NCBI GenBank assembly: GCA_021202395.1
Contig: JAJQDC010000006.1
Location: 1 to 64,000 of the forward strand
Origin: Clostridia bacterium
GTDB taxonomy: Bacteria; Bacillota; Clostridia; Christensenellales; Borkfalkiaceae
DNA length: 64,000 nucleotides
Reading direction: 5' to 3'
The translations under genes and the position numbers were made by a program. The notes beneath the pieces were generated by a model. The model had not been told where the DNA came from. It ran no database searches and was given only the letters and a program-made list of their open reading frames with translations. This document shows positions 39,920 to 50,261 of the stretch, one piece after another. The first letter of the stretch is position 1; every line of letters starts with the position of its first letter.

Positions 39920-41815
39920 TCATCCGATAAGGGCGGCGTATATGGCGTAAAGCTCTTCCTGCTTGGCTTTAAGCTCCTGCAGCTGCATGCAAAGCTCGTT
40001 AAGTTTTTTGTAGTCGGCTGCAACGGCGGGGTCGGCAATGGCAGCCTGCAGCTCACTTTCCTGCGATTCGTTAAGGGATATATCCGCTTCAATCTGCTTT
40101 ATCTTGGCCTTAAGCTCTGCCTGTGCGGCGCGCTCTGCCCTGCTTTTAAAGCCAGCCTGCTTCTTTTGCTTATACTCGGTAATTTCCTGCGCAAGCTTCT
40201 GCTCTTTTTCGGCGGCAGCCAAAGCCGACTTCTGTTCGCGGTACCCTTCGTAACCGCCGCTGTAATAGTTGAGCCTGCCCCCTTCTATCTCTGCAATGCC
40301 ATCGGCTATGGCAGAAATAAAGTACCTGTCGTGCGACACGAATATTACTGTACCATCAAAGGCTTTAAGGGCGCTTTCTAAACTTTCCCTTGCGGGCAGG
40401 TCAAGGTGGTTTGTGGGTTCGTCTAACAACAAAAGGTTGCCTTCTTCTGCCTGCATAACGCAAAGGGCAAGCTTAGCCCGCTCCCCGCCCGAAAGGTCGC
40501 CCACCTTTTTATCTATATCTTCGGCACTCAGCCCGCTTTTTGCAAGCCTTGCGCGGATGTCGGTCTGCGAGCAGACGGAGTGCCTGCCCCACAGCTCCTG
40601 CAGCACGGTGTTGCCTGCATCAAGGTTTAAATTTTCCTGGTCGTAGTAAGCTATACGCACAAACCGCCCTACGGTGATATTTCTGTCGCCGCCTGCGGCT
40701 ATCGCCTTTAAAAGGGTAGATTTACCCGTACCGTTTTCGCCCGTGATGGCAATCTTGCTGCCACGCTTTACCAGCAATTCACCGCCGCATATAAGCTGTT
40801 TACCGCCGGCTTCAAGGTTTAAATCTTTTATGGTCAGGACGTCTTCGTAAGGGTTTTGCGTAAATGCAAATTTAAACTGCGGCGGCTTAGGGGGAATATA
40901 CGGCTTTTCTATAATCTGCATCCTGTCAAGCTGTTTTACCCTGCTCTGCGCCGATTTTGCCGTAGTTGCACGCACGATGTTTTTATCTACGTAAGTCTGC
41001 AGCTTTGCAATTTCTTCCTGCTGCTTTTCGTACTCCTTTTGCCATAGGGCAAGCCGTTCTGCCTTTAACGTTCTTGACTTGGTGTAACTGCCGTTGTATG
41101 TGTAAAGTTTTTTGTCTTCTATCTCTGCAGTTTTAGCCGTAATTTTATCAAGAAAGTACCTGTCGTGAGATACGGTTAAAACCGCACCCTTGAATGCAGA
41201 AAGGTAATCTTCCAGCCAGAACAGCGTTTTTATGTCAAGGTGGTTTGTGGGTTCGTCCAATATAAGAAGGTCGGGCTCTTCAAGCAGCAGGCGGGCAAGC
41301 TTAAGCCTTGTCTTTTCTCCGCCCGACATGGTGCTTATTTTTTGTTCGTAGCACTGCGAAAAGCCCATACCGCTTAAAACGGTTTTTATTCTTACTTCGG
41401 CATTGTAACAGTCGTGTGCGGCGATGTATTTGTTTAAACTTTCATACTTGGCGGAAAGCACTGCGTATTCCCTGCCGCCGTATTCGCACTCTGCAAGCTG
41501 ACGGGAAAGGTCGGCAAGCCGCTTTACAGCATCCGTCTGCGCCTTTACAGCCTGTTCCATTTCTGCATAAACGGTGCCGTCGCCGTCAAGCCCGCCGTTC
41601 TGTTCAAGAAAGCCTACCTGTATACCGTTTTTTAACGTAACGGTACCGCTGTCGGGGTAAAGACTGCCGCTGATAAGGTGCAGCAGGGTGGTTTTACCCG
41701 CACCGTTGTCGCCGATAAGACCTACCCTTTCACCTTCGTTTACGGTAAAATTTACACCGTTTAATATTAAGTTGCCGCTGTAAGAAAAACTTACGTCGTT
41801 TAAATTAAATAGCAT
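39920..41815 (-). CDS. ABC-F family ATP-binding protein
   Basis: Two ABC domains: GDNGAGKTTLL/LSGGEK-type and GENGTGKSTLL/LSGGERAKLAL; no TM segments. Confidence 0.93.
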   Translation of the reverse strand: MLFNLNDVSFSYSGNLILNGVNFTVNEGERVGLIGDNGAGKTTLLHLISGSLYPDSGTVTLKNGIQVGFLEQNGGLDGDGTVYAEMEQAVKAQTDAVKRLADLSRQLAECEYGGREYAVLSAKYESLNKYIAAHDCYNAEVRIKTVLSGMGFSQCYEQKISTMSGGEKTRLKLARLLLEEPDLLILDEPTNHLDIKTLFWLEDYLSAFKGAVLTVSHDRYFLDKITAKTAEIEDKKLYTYNGSYTKSRTLKAERLALWQKEYEKQQEEIAKLQTYVDKNIVRATTAKSAQSRVKQLDRMQIIEKPYIPPKPPQFKFAFTQNPYEDVLTIKDLNLEAGGKQLICGGELLVKRGSKIAITGENGTGKSTLLKAIAAGGDRNITVGRFVRIAYYDQENLNLDAGNTVLQELWGRHSVCSQTDIRARLAKSGLSAEDIDKKVGDLSGGERAKLALCVMQAEEGNLLLLDEPTNHLDLPARESLESALKAFDGTVIFVSHDRYFISAIADGIAEIEGGRLNYYSGGYEGYREQKSALAAAEKEQKLAQEITEYKQKKQAGFKSRAERAAQAELKAKIKQIEADISLNESQESELQAAIADPAVAADYKKLNELCMQLQELKAKQEELYAIYAALIG

Positions 41816-42025
41816 GGTTTTATTTTTGTATATATTTTTTTTAAAAACGTTATTATTTTTGAATAACTTATGTGCCGCCGTGCCTGCTGGTCGCAAGCCG
41901 CGGCTCGATGCCGCTCTTGCGGGATCCTTTCCCATTTATCTGCAACCCCTCAGTCAACTTCGTTGACAGCTCCCCTTACAGGGGCGCCTTTAATGCGGTG
42001 CGCAAAGTAGCGCTAACGCTCACGC

Positions 42026-42110
42026 GAGATGACAGGCGGCGATGCCGCCTGTACAGCCCCGCAAGGCTGTCATTTCGAGCGGAGCCATAGGCGCAGTCGA
42101 GAAATCTCCT
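42026..42110. repeat. Intergenic repeat family R1, copy c
   Basis: ACAGGCGGC/GCCGCCTGT then ACAGCC/GGCTGT; CATTTCGAGC...GAGAAATCTCC. Confidence 0.7.
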
Positions 42111-42179
42111 ACCCTTCTACGCACAGCTACCATGCAACGCAAGTTGCAATGCTTATCGCCGCTTTTTATAACGTAACCG

Positions 42180-43031
42180 CTAATAATCCCATTTGGGGAT
42201 AAAAGAAATGTCTGCGCTGGAAAAGTCTTGTACGTAAACATTTTTCAGCCCCGCGGCTTCTGCGGCGGAAAGCACCCTTTCATACTCCCTTTTAGTTATA
42301 CGCCTGTTTAGCTCCGGGATGTCCTTTATATCGCCGTACGGCGTGTACTGGCTCATTAAAGAAAATCTTACGTCTTTCGGCAGGGTAGCAACAAAATTTA
42401 CCGCCTTTACCGCTTCACCTGCGTTCAAAGGTAAAATAAGGTGGCGCACTATGCAGCCAGACAACATTTTACCTTCTTTTGAAAAGACCGCAGGCTTTTG
42501 CGCCATATACCGTATTGCGGGCAGGGCGTAGTCGGCATAGTCTGCACGGGCGCTGTACCTTTTTGCACCTTCTGCCGACATAAACTTTAAATCGGGCAGC
42601 CATATATCGGTAAACCTTTCAGCAAGGCGCAGTGTTTCTACCTTTTCGTAGCCGTGGGTGTTATACACCACGGGGATATTGGGGCGGTATATTTCAAACG
42701 CTGCAGCAATGTCGGTTACGTAGTGCGTGGGGTTTACAAGGTTAATATTGTCGGCACCCTGATCTTCTAACTGTTTAAAGATATCTGCAAGCTCGCTTAC
42801 AGAAATATCTTTGCCGCAAAGGTTGCGGGATAATTCGTAATTCTGGCAAAAGACGCACTTTAAACTGCAGCCGCAAAAGAACACGCAGCCGCTGCCCTTA
42901 GAAAAGGATATCGGCGGTTCTTCGTACGGGTGAAGGTAATACTTTGCAATTTTTATTCCGCTTGCCGAGCAGGCACCCGCTTTACTGGGGCGGTCCGCCC
43001 CGCAGGAGACGGGGCATAAAGTACAGTTCAT
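42180..43031 (-). CDS. Radical SAM protein (PflA-like)
   Basis: CVFFCGCSLKCVFCQNYELSR; N-terminal MNCTLCPVSCGADR. Confidence 0.9.
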   Translation of the reverse strand: MNCTLCPVSCGADRPSKAGACSASGIKIAKYYLHPYEEPPISFSKGSGCVFFCGCSLKCVFCQNYELSRNLCGKDISVSELADIFKQLEDQGADNINLVNPTHYVTDIAAAFEIYRPNIPVVYNTHGYEKVETLRLAERFTDIWLPDLKFMSAEGAKRYSARADYADYALPAIRYMAQKPAVFSKEGKMLSGCIVRHLILPLNAGEAVKAVNFVATLPKDVRFSLMSQYTPYGDIKDIPELNRRITKREYERVLSAAEAAGLKNVYVQDFSSADISFIPKWDY

Positions 43032-43106
43032 ATATTTGCACCGTAAAAAATTTTTATAACGGATATAATTATAAATGATTTTGTCGGTTAATGCAATTAT
43101 TTTTAT

Positions 43107-43135
43107 TTGACAGTATAAGGCAGCGGTGATATAAT
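43107..43135 (+). promoter_or_regulatory. metK promoter
   Basis: TTGACA-17-TATAAT. Confidence 0.8.
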
Positions 43136-43143
43136 GCTTACAT

Positions 43144-43228
43144 AACCTATAAAGAGTGTGCGAGAGAACGGCTCGTAGACCACACAGCAACCTGCAGAGC
43201 AAGGTGCTAATGCCGTACCGATGGGATA
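43144..43228 (+). ncRNA. SAM-I-class riboswitch aptamer upstream of metK
   Basis: AGAG...CAGCAACCTGC...AAGGTGCTAATGCC core; P2 GTGTG/CACAC; loop ACGG pairs CCGT (pseudoknot); P1 CCTAT/ATGGG. Confidence 0.85.
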
Positions 43229-43243
43229 AATCTTGTAATTAAA

Positions 43244-43272
43244 CCCTGCGGTACCCGCAGGGTGATTTTTTT
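43244..43272 (+). terminator. Riboswitch expression-platform terminator
   Basis: CCCTGCGGtacCCGCAGGG then TGATTTTTTT. Confidence 0.85.
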
Positions 43273-43458
43273 ATGGGTTAACACAATTATTTTTGAATTG
43301 CTGTGCAGTGATTTTATTTTTACCTTATTGTAAACGACTGAACACAAGAAAGAAAAAACATTCGCAGTATATTTATGCGAGAATGGTTTGTCTTTAAAAA
43401 ATCGTGATTTTATTTTTCAGCAACAAATGAAAAAGAAATTCACGAAAGAGGTTTTTTT

Positions 43459-44622
43459 ATGAAAAAATTATTTACAAGCGAAAGCGTTACCGAAGGGCAT
43501 CCCGATAAACTTTGCGACCAGATATCAGACGGGATACTTGACGCTGTTCTTGGGCAGGACCCCATGGCGCGCTGCGCTATAGAGTGCTGCGCCGCCTACA
43601 ACCAGATACTTATAATGGGCGAAGTTACAACCAACGCCAAAATAAAATACAAAAAAATTGCCCGCGACGTGATTGCAGACGTGGGCTACACCTTCGGCTC
43701 TTTCAGGGCGGACAACTGCGAAATTAACGTAGCCATCCACACCCAAAGCCCCGATATAGCCATGGGCGTAGACAGCTCTTTAGAAAACCGTTGCGGCGGC
43801 GACAGCTACGATAAACTCGGGGCGGGCGACCAGGGTATGATGTTCGGCTACGCCTGCAACGAAACGGACGCATACATGCCCATGACTGCATACCTTGCCA
43901 GCAAACTTGCAAAGCGGCTTGCCGACGTAAGAAAGTGCGGCTTGCTGGAATATCTACGCCCCGACGGAAAAACGCAGGTTACGGTAGAATACGACGGCAG
44001 AACGCCCAAACGGGTAGATACGGTGGTTGTATCCTGCCAGCATGACGAAAATGTAGACAACAACCGCCTGCGTGCGGATATACGCAAATACGTTATAGAA
44101 AGGGTTATACCCGACACTCTGTTAGACGAAAACACAAAGTACTACATCAACCCCACGGGCAGGTTTGAAATAGGCGGACCTGAAGGCGACAGCGGACTAA
44201 CTGGCAGAAAGATTATAGTAGATACCTACGGCGGAAGGTGTGCGCACGGCGGCGGTGCATTTTCAGGCAAGGACCCCACCAAGGTAGACCGCTCAGCTTC
44301 TTACATGGCGCGCTACATCTGCAAAAATATCGTTGCGGCTGGTCTGGCAGAAGAGATTGAACTGCAGGTTGCTTACGCAATAGGCGTTTCTAAACCCGTC
44401 TCCGTTTACGTAAACACATACGGCACGGGCAAACTTGCCGACGAAAAGATCGCAGACATCGTGGTAAAGGAATTTGATTTAAGGCCCAGCGCGATAATAG
44501 ATACGCTCAACCTGCGCCGCCCCATATACTCTGCCACGGCGGCATACGGGCACTTTGGCAAAGAAGGGCTCCCCTGGGAAAATACCGACAGGATACAGGA
44601 TCTAAAAAAGTATATAAAGTAA
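43459..44622 (+). CDS. metK: S-adenosylmethionine synthetase
   Basis: [56 protein letters not shown]. Confidence 0.97.
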   Translation: MKKLFTSESVTEGHPDKLCDQISDGILDAVLGQDPMARCAIECCAAYNQILIMGEVTTNAKIKYKKIARDVIADVGYTFGSFRADNCEINVAIHTQSPDIAMGVDSSLENRCGGDSYDKLGAGDQGMMFGYACNETDAYMPMTAYLASKLAKRLADVRKCGLLEYLRPDGKTQVTVEYDGRTPKRVDTVVVSCQHDENVDNNRLRADIRKYVIERVIPDTLLDENTKYYINPTGRFEIGGPEGDSGLTGRKIIVDTYGGRCAHGGGAFSGKDPTKVDRSASYMARYICKNIVAAGLAEEIELQVAYAIGVSKPVSVYVNTYGTGKLADEKIADIVVKEFDLRPSAIIDTLNLRRPIYSATAAYGHFGKEGLPWENTDRIQDLKKYIK

Positions 44623-44634
44623 TTCAAAGGCGGC

Positions 44635-45393
44635 TTGATGCCGCCTTTCGTGCAGGGATATATGGCAAATAAAAGCATTTTAAAGAGAATAGTACACGGC
44701 ATGTTCCCCCTGAACATAACGTGCGACATCTGCGGCAAAGAGACGTTTGACGGCAGCAACCTTTGCCCTGATTGCATTAAAAAGGTGCACTTTAACAACA
44801 AGGCTACCTGCCCAGTATGCGGCAGAAAGACGGCTAAAAATGAAATCTGCGGGGAGTGCAAAGCAGACGCACCAAGGTACAAAAAGGGCGTAAGTGCGCT
44901 TGTATACGACGACGGTGCGGCAATACTTGTACTTAAATTTAAAAACGGCGATGAATACCTTGCCGAATTCTTTGGCGGGCTTTTAGAAAAGAAGTACGAA
45001 GAGCTGCCGCCGTGCGAGCTTATCACCTTTGTACCGCTTACAAAAAACAAGAAATTCCAGCGCGGTTACAACCAGGGGGAACTGCTTGCAAACAACCTTG
45101 GCGAAAGGCTTGCCCTGCCCGTAAGGGAAGTGCTTAAAAAAAAGCGGGAAACGGACGACCAGAAATCGCTTTCGCGCAGGGAGCGGGCAGAAAATCTTAA
45201 GGGTGTTTTTGAAATTATCGACCGCAAGTCGTGCATAGACAAGACCATACTGCTTGTAGACGACGTGCTGACAACCGGCACCACTGCCGACGAAGTTACA
45301 AGGGAGCTTATGATTGCGGGAGCAAAAGCCGTTTACTTTGCCGCCGTTGCTTCGGTAGAATACAAACAAAAAACCGAAATAGAAGAAATTTAA
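44635..45393 (+). CDS. comF: ComF family phosphoribosyltransferase-like protein
   Basis: N-terminal four-Cys clusters CxxC; GYNQGELLA; ILLVDDVLTTGTTADE. Confidence 0.9.
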   Translation: MMPPFVQGYMANKSILKRIVHGMFPLNITCDICGKETFDGSNLCPDCIKKVHFNNKATCPVCGRKTAKNEICGECKADAPRYKKGVSALVYDDGAAILVLKFKNGDEYLAEFFGGLLEKKYEELPPCELITFVPLTKNKKFQRGYNQGELLANNLGERLALPVREVLKKKRETDDQKSLSRRERAENLKGVFEIIDRKSCIDKTILLVDDVLTTGTTADEVTRELMIAGAKAVYFAAVASVEYKQKTEIEEI

Positions 45394-45401
45394 TACATTA
45401 T

Positions 45402-45427
45402 AAAAGACGGGTTGCCCCGTCTTTTTT
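45402..45427 (+). terminator. Terminator after comF
   Basis: AAAAGACGGGttgCCCCGTCTTTTTTG. Confidence 0.75.
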
Positions 45428-45454
45428 GATGATTGGTGCAGTAATATACCGCAA

Positions 45455-47398
45455 TTATTCTATGCCGAGCATAGATTTAAACTCGGCTTCGTCTATTATT
45501 TTTATTCCCAATTTTTTTGCCTTGTCAAGTTTGGAGCCTGCTTCTTCGCCTGCCAGTACAAGCGTAGTTTTTGACGTTACCGAAGACTGGCACACACCGC
45601 CGTTTTCTTCTATAATCTTTTGCGCCTGAGAACGTTTGCATGTGGGCAGCGTGCCCGTTAACACTACCGATTGCCCCGCAAATATATTTGATTTAACCTG
45701 CTTTTGCTTTTGAACGGGAACAACGCCTGCGCTTAGCAAAGCTTCTACTTCTGCAATGTTTTCGGGCAGAGAGAACCACTTTATTATACCGTCTGCCGTA
45801 ATCTCGCCGATGTTATCCATAGCAATAAGGCTGTCCCTGTCGGCTGACATAAGACTTTTTAAACTGCCGAACGCAGCGGCAAGATCGGCGGCGGCAACTT
45901 TGCCTACCCCTTCTATCCCCAAGGCATAGATAAATCGTGATAAATCGCAGTCTTTGCTTTTTGCTATTGCCCCCAATATATTGTCCGTCTTTTTATCTTT
46001 GAACCCTTCAAGCGAGTATAACATGTCGGCGGTAAGCGCATACAGCTGTGAACATTCCCTTAAATGTAGTTTATCGTAGAACACGCCTGCCGTCATTTCT
46101 GAAACGCCTTCTATATCCATTGCGTCTTTGGAACAGAAGTGCTGCACCCTGCCCGTTACGCGCATTTTGCACATTCTGTTGGGGCAGAAAAGGTTTGCAC
46201 CCGTTTCGTAAAGAGTTGTGCCGCAAACGGGGCATTTGTCAGGTTTTTCTACATCGGCGCTGCCCTGAACGTGCTCTACCGCACCAAGTATTTCGGGGAT
46301 AACTTCGTTTGAACGGCGGATAAGCACCTTACTGCCCACCTTTACGTCTTTTCTTATGATGTCTCCGTAGTTGTTTAAAGTGGCTCTTCGCACGGTTACG
46401 CCGGCAAGCTCCATCGGTTCAAGCTCGGCAAGGGGCGTAAGTTTGCCCGTTCTGCCCACCTGCCAGCGGACTTCTTTTACGGTAGTAACGCTTTCTTCCG
46501 CTTCAAATTTGTATGCTACAGCCCAGCGGGGGAATTTATCGGTAAAACCGATCACATCGCGGGCAGGCACGTTGTTGAGCTTTACCACCGCGCCGTCGGT
46601 CAACACGTCAATCTCTCTGCGGCTCAACTCTATGCTGTTAATGGCGTCTTTAACTTCGTCTTCGTTGCGGCATAGTACTGGGTCTTTAAAAACTTTAAAG
46701 CCGTTTTTATGCAAAAAATCGTAACATTCCTGCTGGGTGGCGGGCATGCCTTCTGACATGTAGTTAATGTCGTAAAACATAATCTCGGGCTTGCGGGTAG
46801 CCGTTACCGCAGGGTCAAGGTTGCGTATGGCGCCTGCCGCGGCGTTGCGTGCGTTTTTAAGCGGCTCTGCCGCTGTCTCGTTATACTTTGCAAGCACCGA
46901 AAGGCGGATAACCGCCTCCCCCTTTACTTCTAACGTGCCCTTGTAATCTATAGACAAAGGGAAAGATTTTATGGTAAGGCACTGCGCCGTTACGTCTTCG
47001 CCCACTACGCCGTTGCCGCGGGTAGAAGCACGGACAAACCTGCCGCCTTCGTACGTAAGGCACATGGTAAGGCCGTCAAACTTGTATTCTGCCGTATATT
47101 CGGGGTTGGGTACCACTTTTTTTATACGGGTGAAAAAAGCGTCAAGCTCTTCAAATGTTACCGCTTTATCCAAGCTGTACAGGCGGGAGATGTGTTCGTG
47201 GCGGTTAAAACTTTTTAACGGTTCGCCGCCTACACGGCGGGTAGGGCTGTCAAAAAGCACTTCGCCCGTTTGCTCTTCCAAGCGTTTTAACTTATCGTAC
47301 AGTGCGTCGTATTCCCTGTCTTCTACCGAAGGGTTGTCAAGCACATAGTACTCATGCGCCCATTTATTAAGTTGGTCCACCATTTCTTGCATAGTCAT
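45455..47398 (-). CDS. ligA: NAD-dependent DNA ligase
   Basis: AEYKFDGLTMCLTYE; four-Cys zinc finger; HhH and BRCT domains. Confidence 0.97.
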   Translation of the reverse strand: MTMQEMVDQLNKWAHEYYVLDNPSVEDREYDALYDKLKRLEEQTGEVLFDSPTRRVGGEPLKSFNRHEHISRLYSLDKAVTFEELDAFFTRIKKVVPNPEYTAEYKFDGLTMCLTYEGGRFVRASTRGNGVVGEDVTAQCLTIKSFPLSIDYKGTLEVKGEAVIRLSVLAKYNETAAEPLKNARNAAAGAIRNLDPAVTATRKPEIMFYDINYMSEGMPATQQECYDFLHKNGFKVFKDPVLCRNEDEVKDAINSIELSRREIDVLTDGAVVKLNNVPARDVIGFTDKFPRWAVAYKFEAEESVTTVKEVRWQVGRTGKLTPLAELEPMELAGVTVRRATLNNYGDIIRKDVKVGSKVLIRRSNEVIPEILGAVEHVQGSADVEKPDKCPVCGTTLYETGANLFCPNRMCKMRVTGRVQHFCSKDAMDIEGVSEMTAGVFYDKLHLRECSQLYALTADMLYSLEGFKDKKTDNILGAIAKSKDCDLSRFIYALGIEGVGKVAAADLAAAFGSLKSLMSADRDSLIAMDNIGEITADGIIKWFSLPENIAEVEALLSAGVVPVQKQKQVKSNIFAGQSVVLTGTLPTCKRSQAQKIIEENGGVCQSSVTSKTTLVLAGEEAGSKLDKAKKLGIKIIDEAEFKSMLGIE

Positions 47399-47596
47399 AG
47401 TAATTTACCTTTAAATAATTATTACCGTGATTTGGTTTATTTAAAACATACGTTCCAAATAATCTTGACAAATGTTTTATTATTTAGTATAATTGAGTAG
47501 CAACATAATTGTTGCTGCAACAAGGGAATGTGTACCTTGGCGGTTAGCCTTTCAGAGGGTAGTTGATAAAAATCTATCCCGAAGGAGGTGATTTTT

Positions 47597-47707
47597 ATGA
47601 ATATTAACTTTGTCTTATCTTTCCTGAATTATTTAGTAGAGATTAAGTATGTATCTTATTTTAAAGTTACAGACAAACAGATAGTTATTCACTACATAAA
47701 AAAATAG
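47597..47707 (+). CDS. 36-aa micro-ORF MNINFVLSFLNYLVEIKYVSYFKVTDKQIVIHYIKK
   Basis: AAGGAGGTGATTTTTATG strong Shine-Dalgarno; positional homologue of 180-287. Confidence 0.62.
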   Translation: MNINFVLSFLNYLVEIKYVSYFKVTDKQIVIHYIKK

Positions 47708-47744
47708 CCGCCGGTAAAATGGATAACGCCTGGCGAACTATTTT
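47698..47744. terminator. Bidirectional hairpin overlapping micro-ORF stop codon
   Basis: AAAATAGCCGCC...GGCGAACTATTTT. Confidence 0.6.
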
Positions 47745-47859
47745 AAGAAGCTTAGGCTAACCGTTTAGGTACTGCCCTTGTTGTATTTTTATTATACAGC
47801 ATAAAATCCGGTTTGTCAACAGTTGTTTTTAATAAAGTAACTGCAATATTTTTCTTTTA

Positions 47860-50109
47860 TCAATACTGTATAACGGTGAGCGGGGCGATAGCGGCGGAAA
47901 GCTCCTTTATGCCCTGCCCGTCAAAGGCTACGTTTATTACCGCGCCATTGTTTCTTATGGCAACTACCGTTCCGTTGCCGAACTTTGTGTGGCGCACTTT
48001 GGTGCCCACCCTGTATTTGCCTTCCTGCGGCTGGGGCTGGCGAGTCTTTTTTTCTTCTGCAGCAAACGCCTTTGCAGGGCTGAAATATGTTGAACCCGAC
48101 CTTTTTTTATTTACAAGAGTTTCTTCTTCGGAATAGAGCGCCCTGCCCACATTCTTTTTTGCGCTAAACATTTCGGCATAGCTGCGGTTGCCGTAGCCGC
48201 CGTACTCGTACCCTTCTTTTACGCCGAGAGCCTTTGAAAGTTCTTTTATAAAGCGGGAAGTAACAGTCCTGTCCCTTCTGCCGTAAAGGTTGCGCTCTTT
48301 TGCACGGGTAAGGTAAAGCCGCTCCCTTGCCCTGGTTATGGCTACGTACATCAGCCTGCGCTCTTCTTCAAGCTCCCTGCCGCTTTCTTCTGCTCGGGAA
48401 GAAGGCATTATGCCGTCTTCTAACCCCGTTATAAATACCGAGCGGAACTCTAACCCCTTTACGGCGTGGATGGTTGCTATTGTTACATAGTCGCTTTCGT
48501 CCATCTCGTCGGTATCGGAATAGAGAGTAACCGAGCTTAAATATTCGCTTAAATTTGCTTCGGGGTTGAGCCGCATAAAGTCGTCTACCGAAGCGCAGAA
48601 TTCATCTACGTTGGCTGCGTCGTTTTCGTCTTCTAACGTATCACGTAAATTGGTAGCCGCTATTATATCGCGCACAAGAATATTTACCGGCGCTTCCTGC
48701 GATTGAATTACAAAATTTTTGATAAGATTGCCGAAGTCCGCAAGCTTCTTTTTTGTGCCAGAAGATACGTCAAGGTAATCGCAGTCTAACACGGCGTCGT
48801 ACAGGGTAAGCCCGTTGCTGCGGGCATACTCTTCCATAACTTCTATCGTCTTGCCGCCGATGCCGCGGCGGGGCACGTTTATTATGCGGGTTAACGCTTC
48901 GCTGTCGTACGGGTTGGCAATAATGCGCATATAGGCAAGTATGTCTTTGATTTCTTTACGCTCAAAGAATTTAAGCCCGCCGAAAATTTTGTAGGGGATA
49001 TTGTATTTGGTGAACTCCTGTTCAAACGAACGTGTTATGGCGTTTATACGCATTAAAACGGCAAAGTCAGAATATTTGTAGCCGTTGTACGCAACCAGGT
49101 CTGATATGGTGCGGGCTACAAACAGCGCTTCGCCAAGCTCGTCTTCTGCAGGGAAGTACTTTGGCTTTTCGCCGTCCCCTTCCTTAGTCCACAAAGTTTT
49201 ACCGCGGCGGTTGCCGTTGTTTTTTATTATAGCGTTGGCAAGCGAAAGTATGTTGCCCGTAGAGCGGTAGTTGCGCTCAAGCTTGTACACCTTTGCTTCG
49301 GGATAGTCGCTGTCAAAGCGCAGTATATTTTCTATAACCGCACCGCGCCAGCCGTAAATTGACTGGTCGTCATCACCCACACAGAACAGGTTGCCGCCTT
49401 CTTTTACAAGAAGTTTGATAATGTCGTACTGTACGGCGTTGGTGTCCTGGAACTCGTCTACCATCACATACTTAAAGCGGTCGGCGTAAAATTCCCTTAC
49501 TTCGGCATTGCGGCGCAGCAGGCGGCGTGTGTACAAAAGAAGGTCGTCAAAATCAAGAGCGTTATTTTCCTGAAGGTGCTCTTCGTACCGCTCGTAGACC
49601 TTCATACAGTCGTCTATATGGTTTTCAAAGGCGTGCTGCTTTGCGTACTGGTCAGGATCAAGCCCCAACATTTTTGCATTACCGATATGGAATTTGGCAT
49701 TCTTTAAAAGTTTTTCGTCGTCAAAGTCAAGTTCCTTTATGCTCTTTTTAATTATGTTTCTGCGTTCCACTTCGCTGTAGATAGAAAAATCGGGCTTTAT
49801 GCCTGCAGCCTGCGTGTTGGCACGCAAAATTTTTACACACATAGAGTGAATTGTGCATATCCACATATCGCGGCAATCTCCCACCTGCCGCTGTACCCTG
49901 TCGCGCATTTCGCCCGCCGCCTTGTTGGTGAAGGTTATGGCAAGTATCTGCCAGGGCTTTGCAAGCTTTTGTTCAAGTATGTAAGCTATGCGGGTGGTGA
50001 GCACCCTTGTTTTGCCGCTGCCCGCACCTGCAAGCACGAGCACCGCTCCCTGTGTGTCGGTTACGGGTTTAATCTGTTCTTCGTTTAAATTTTCAAGCAA
50101 CTTATCCAT
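47860..50109 (-). CDS. pcrA: UvrD/PcrA-like ATP-dependent DNA helicase
   Basis: LAGAGSGKTRVLTTRIAYIL; DEFQDTNAVQYDI; VGDDDQSIYGWRGA; ATIHAVKGLEF. Confidence 0.96.
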   Translation of the reverse strand: MDKLLENLNEEQIKPVTDTQGAVLVLAGAGSGKTRVLTTRIAYILEQKLAKPWQILAITFTNKAAGEMRDRVQRQVGDCRDMWICTIHSMCVKILRANTQAAGIKPDFSIYSEVERRNIIKKSIKELDFDDEKLLKNAKFHIGNAKMLGLDPDQYAKQHAFENHIDDCMKVYERYEEHLQENNALDFDDLLLYTRRLLRRNAEVREFYADRFKYVMVDEFQDTNAVQYDIIKLLVKEGGNLFCVGDDDQSIYGWRGAVIENILRFDSDYPEAKVYKLERNYRSTGNILSLANAIIKNNGNRRGKTLWTKEGDGEKPKYFPAEDELGEALFVARTISDLVAYNGYKYSDFAVLMRINAITRSFEQEFTKYNIPYKIFGGLKFFERKEIKDILAYMRIIANPYDSEALTRIINVPRRGIGGKTIEVMEEYARSNGLTLYDAVLDCDYLDVSSGTKKKLADFGNLIKNFVIQSQEAPVNILVRDIIAATNLRDTLEDENDAANVDEFCASVDDFMRLNPEANLSEYLSSVTLYSDTDEMDESDYVTIATIHAVKGLEFRSVFITGLEDGIMPSSRAEESGRELEEERRLMYVAITRARERLYLTRAKERNLYGRRDRTVTSRFIKELSKALGVKEGYEYGGYGNRSYAEMFSAKKNVGRALYSEEETLVNKKRSGSTYFSPAKAFAAEEKKTRQPQPQEGKYRVGTKVRHTKFGNGTVVAIRNNGAVINVAFDGQGIKELSAAIAPLTVIQY

Positions 50110-50261
50110 ACGGAGTATTATACCATAACACTTAAGTAATTTCAATTAAAAGCAAAAACTTTACCGCAAACTATTGAAAATAACTTTTTAAATAAACCGT
50201 TGAATTAAATAAGAATGTATGGTATAATACCGCTAAGGTAAAATTAAAAAGAGAAATAGTT

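Larger units (their letters stand above)
47465..47819. other. Type I toxin-antitoxin-like element, copy 2
   Basis: + promoter TTGACA(47465-47470)-17-TATAAT(47488-47493); - promoter TTGACA(47819-47814)-17-TATAAT(47796-47791); arms 47518-47552/47753-47783. Confidence 0.72.
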
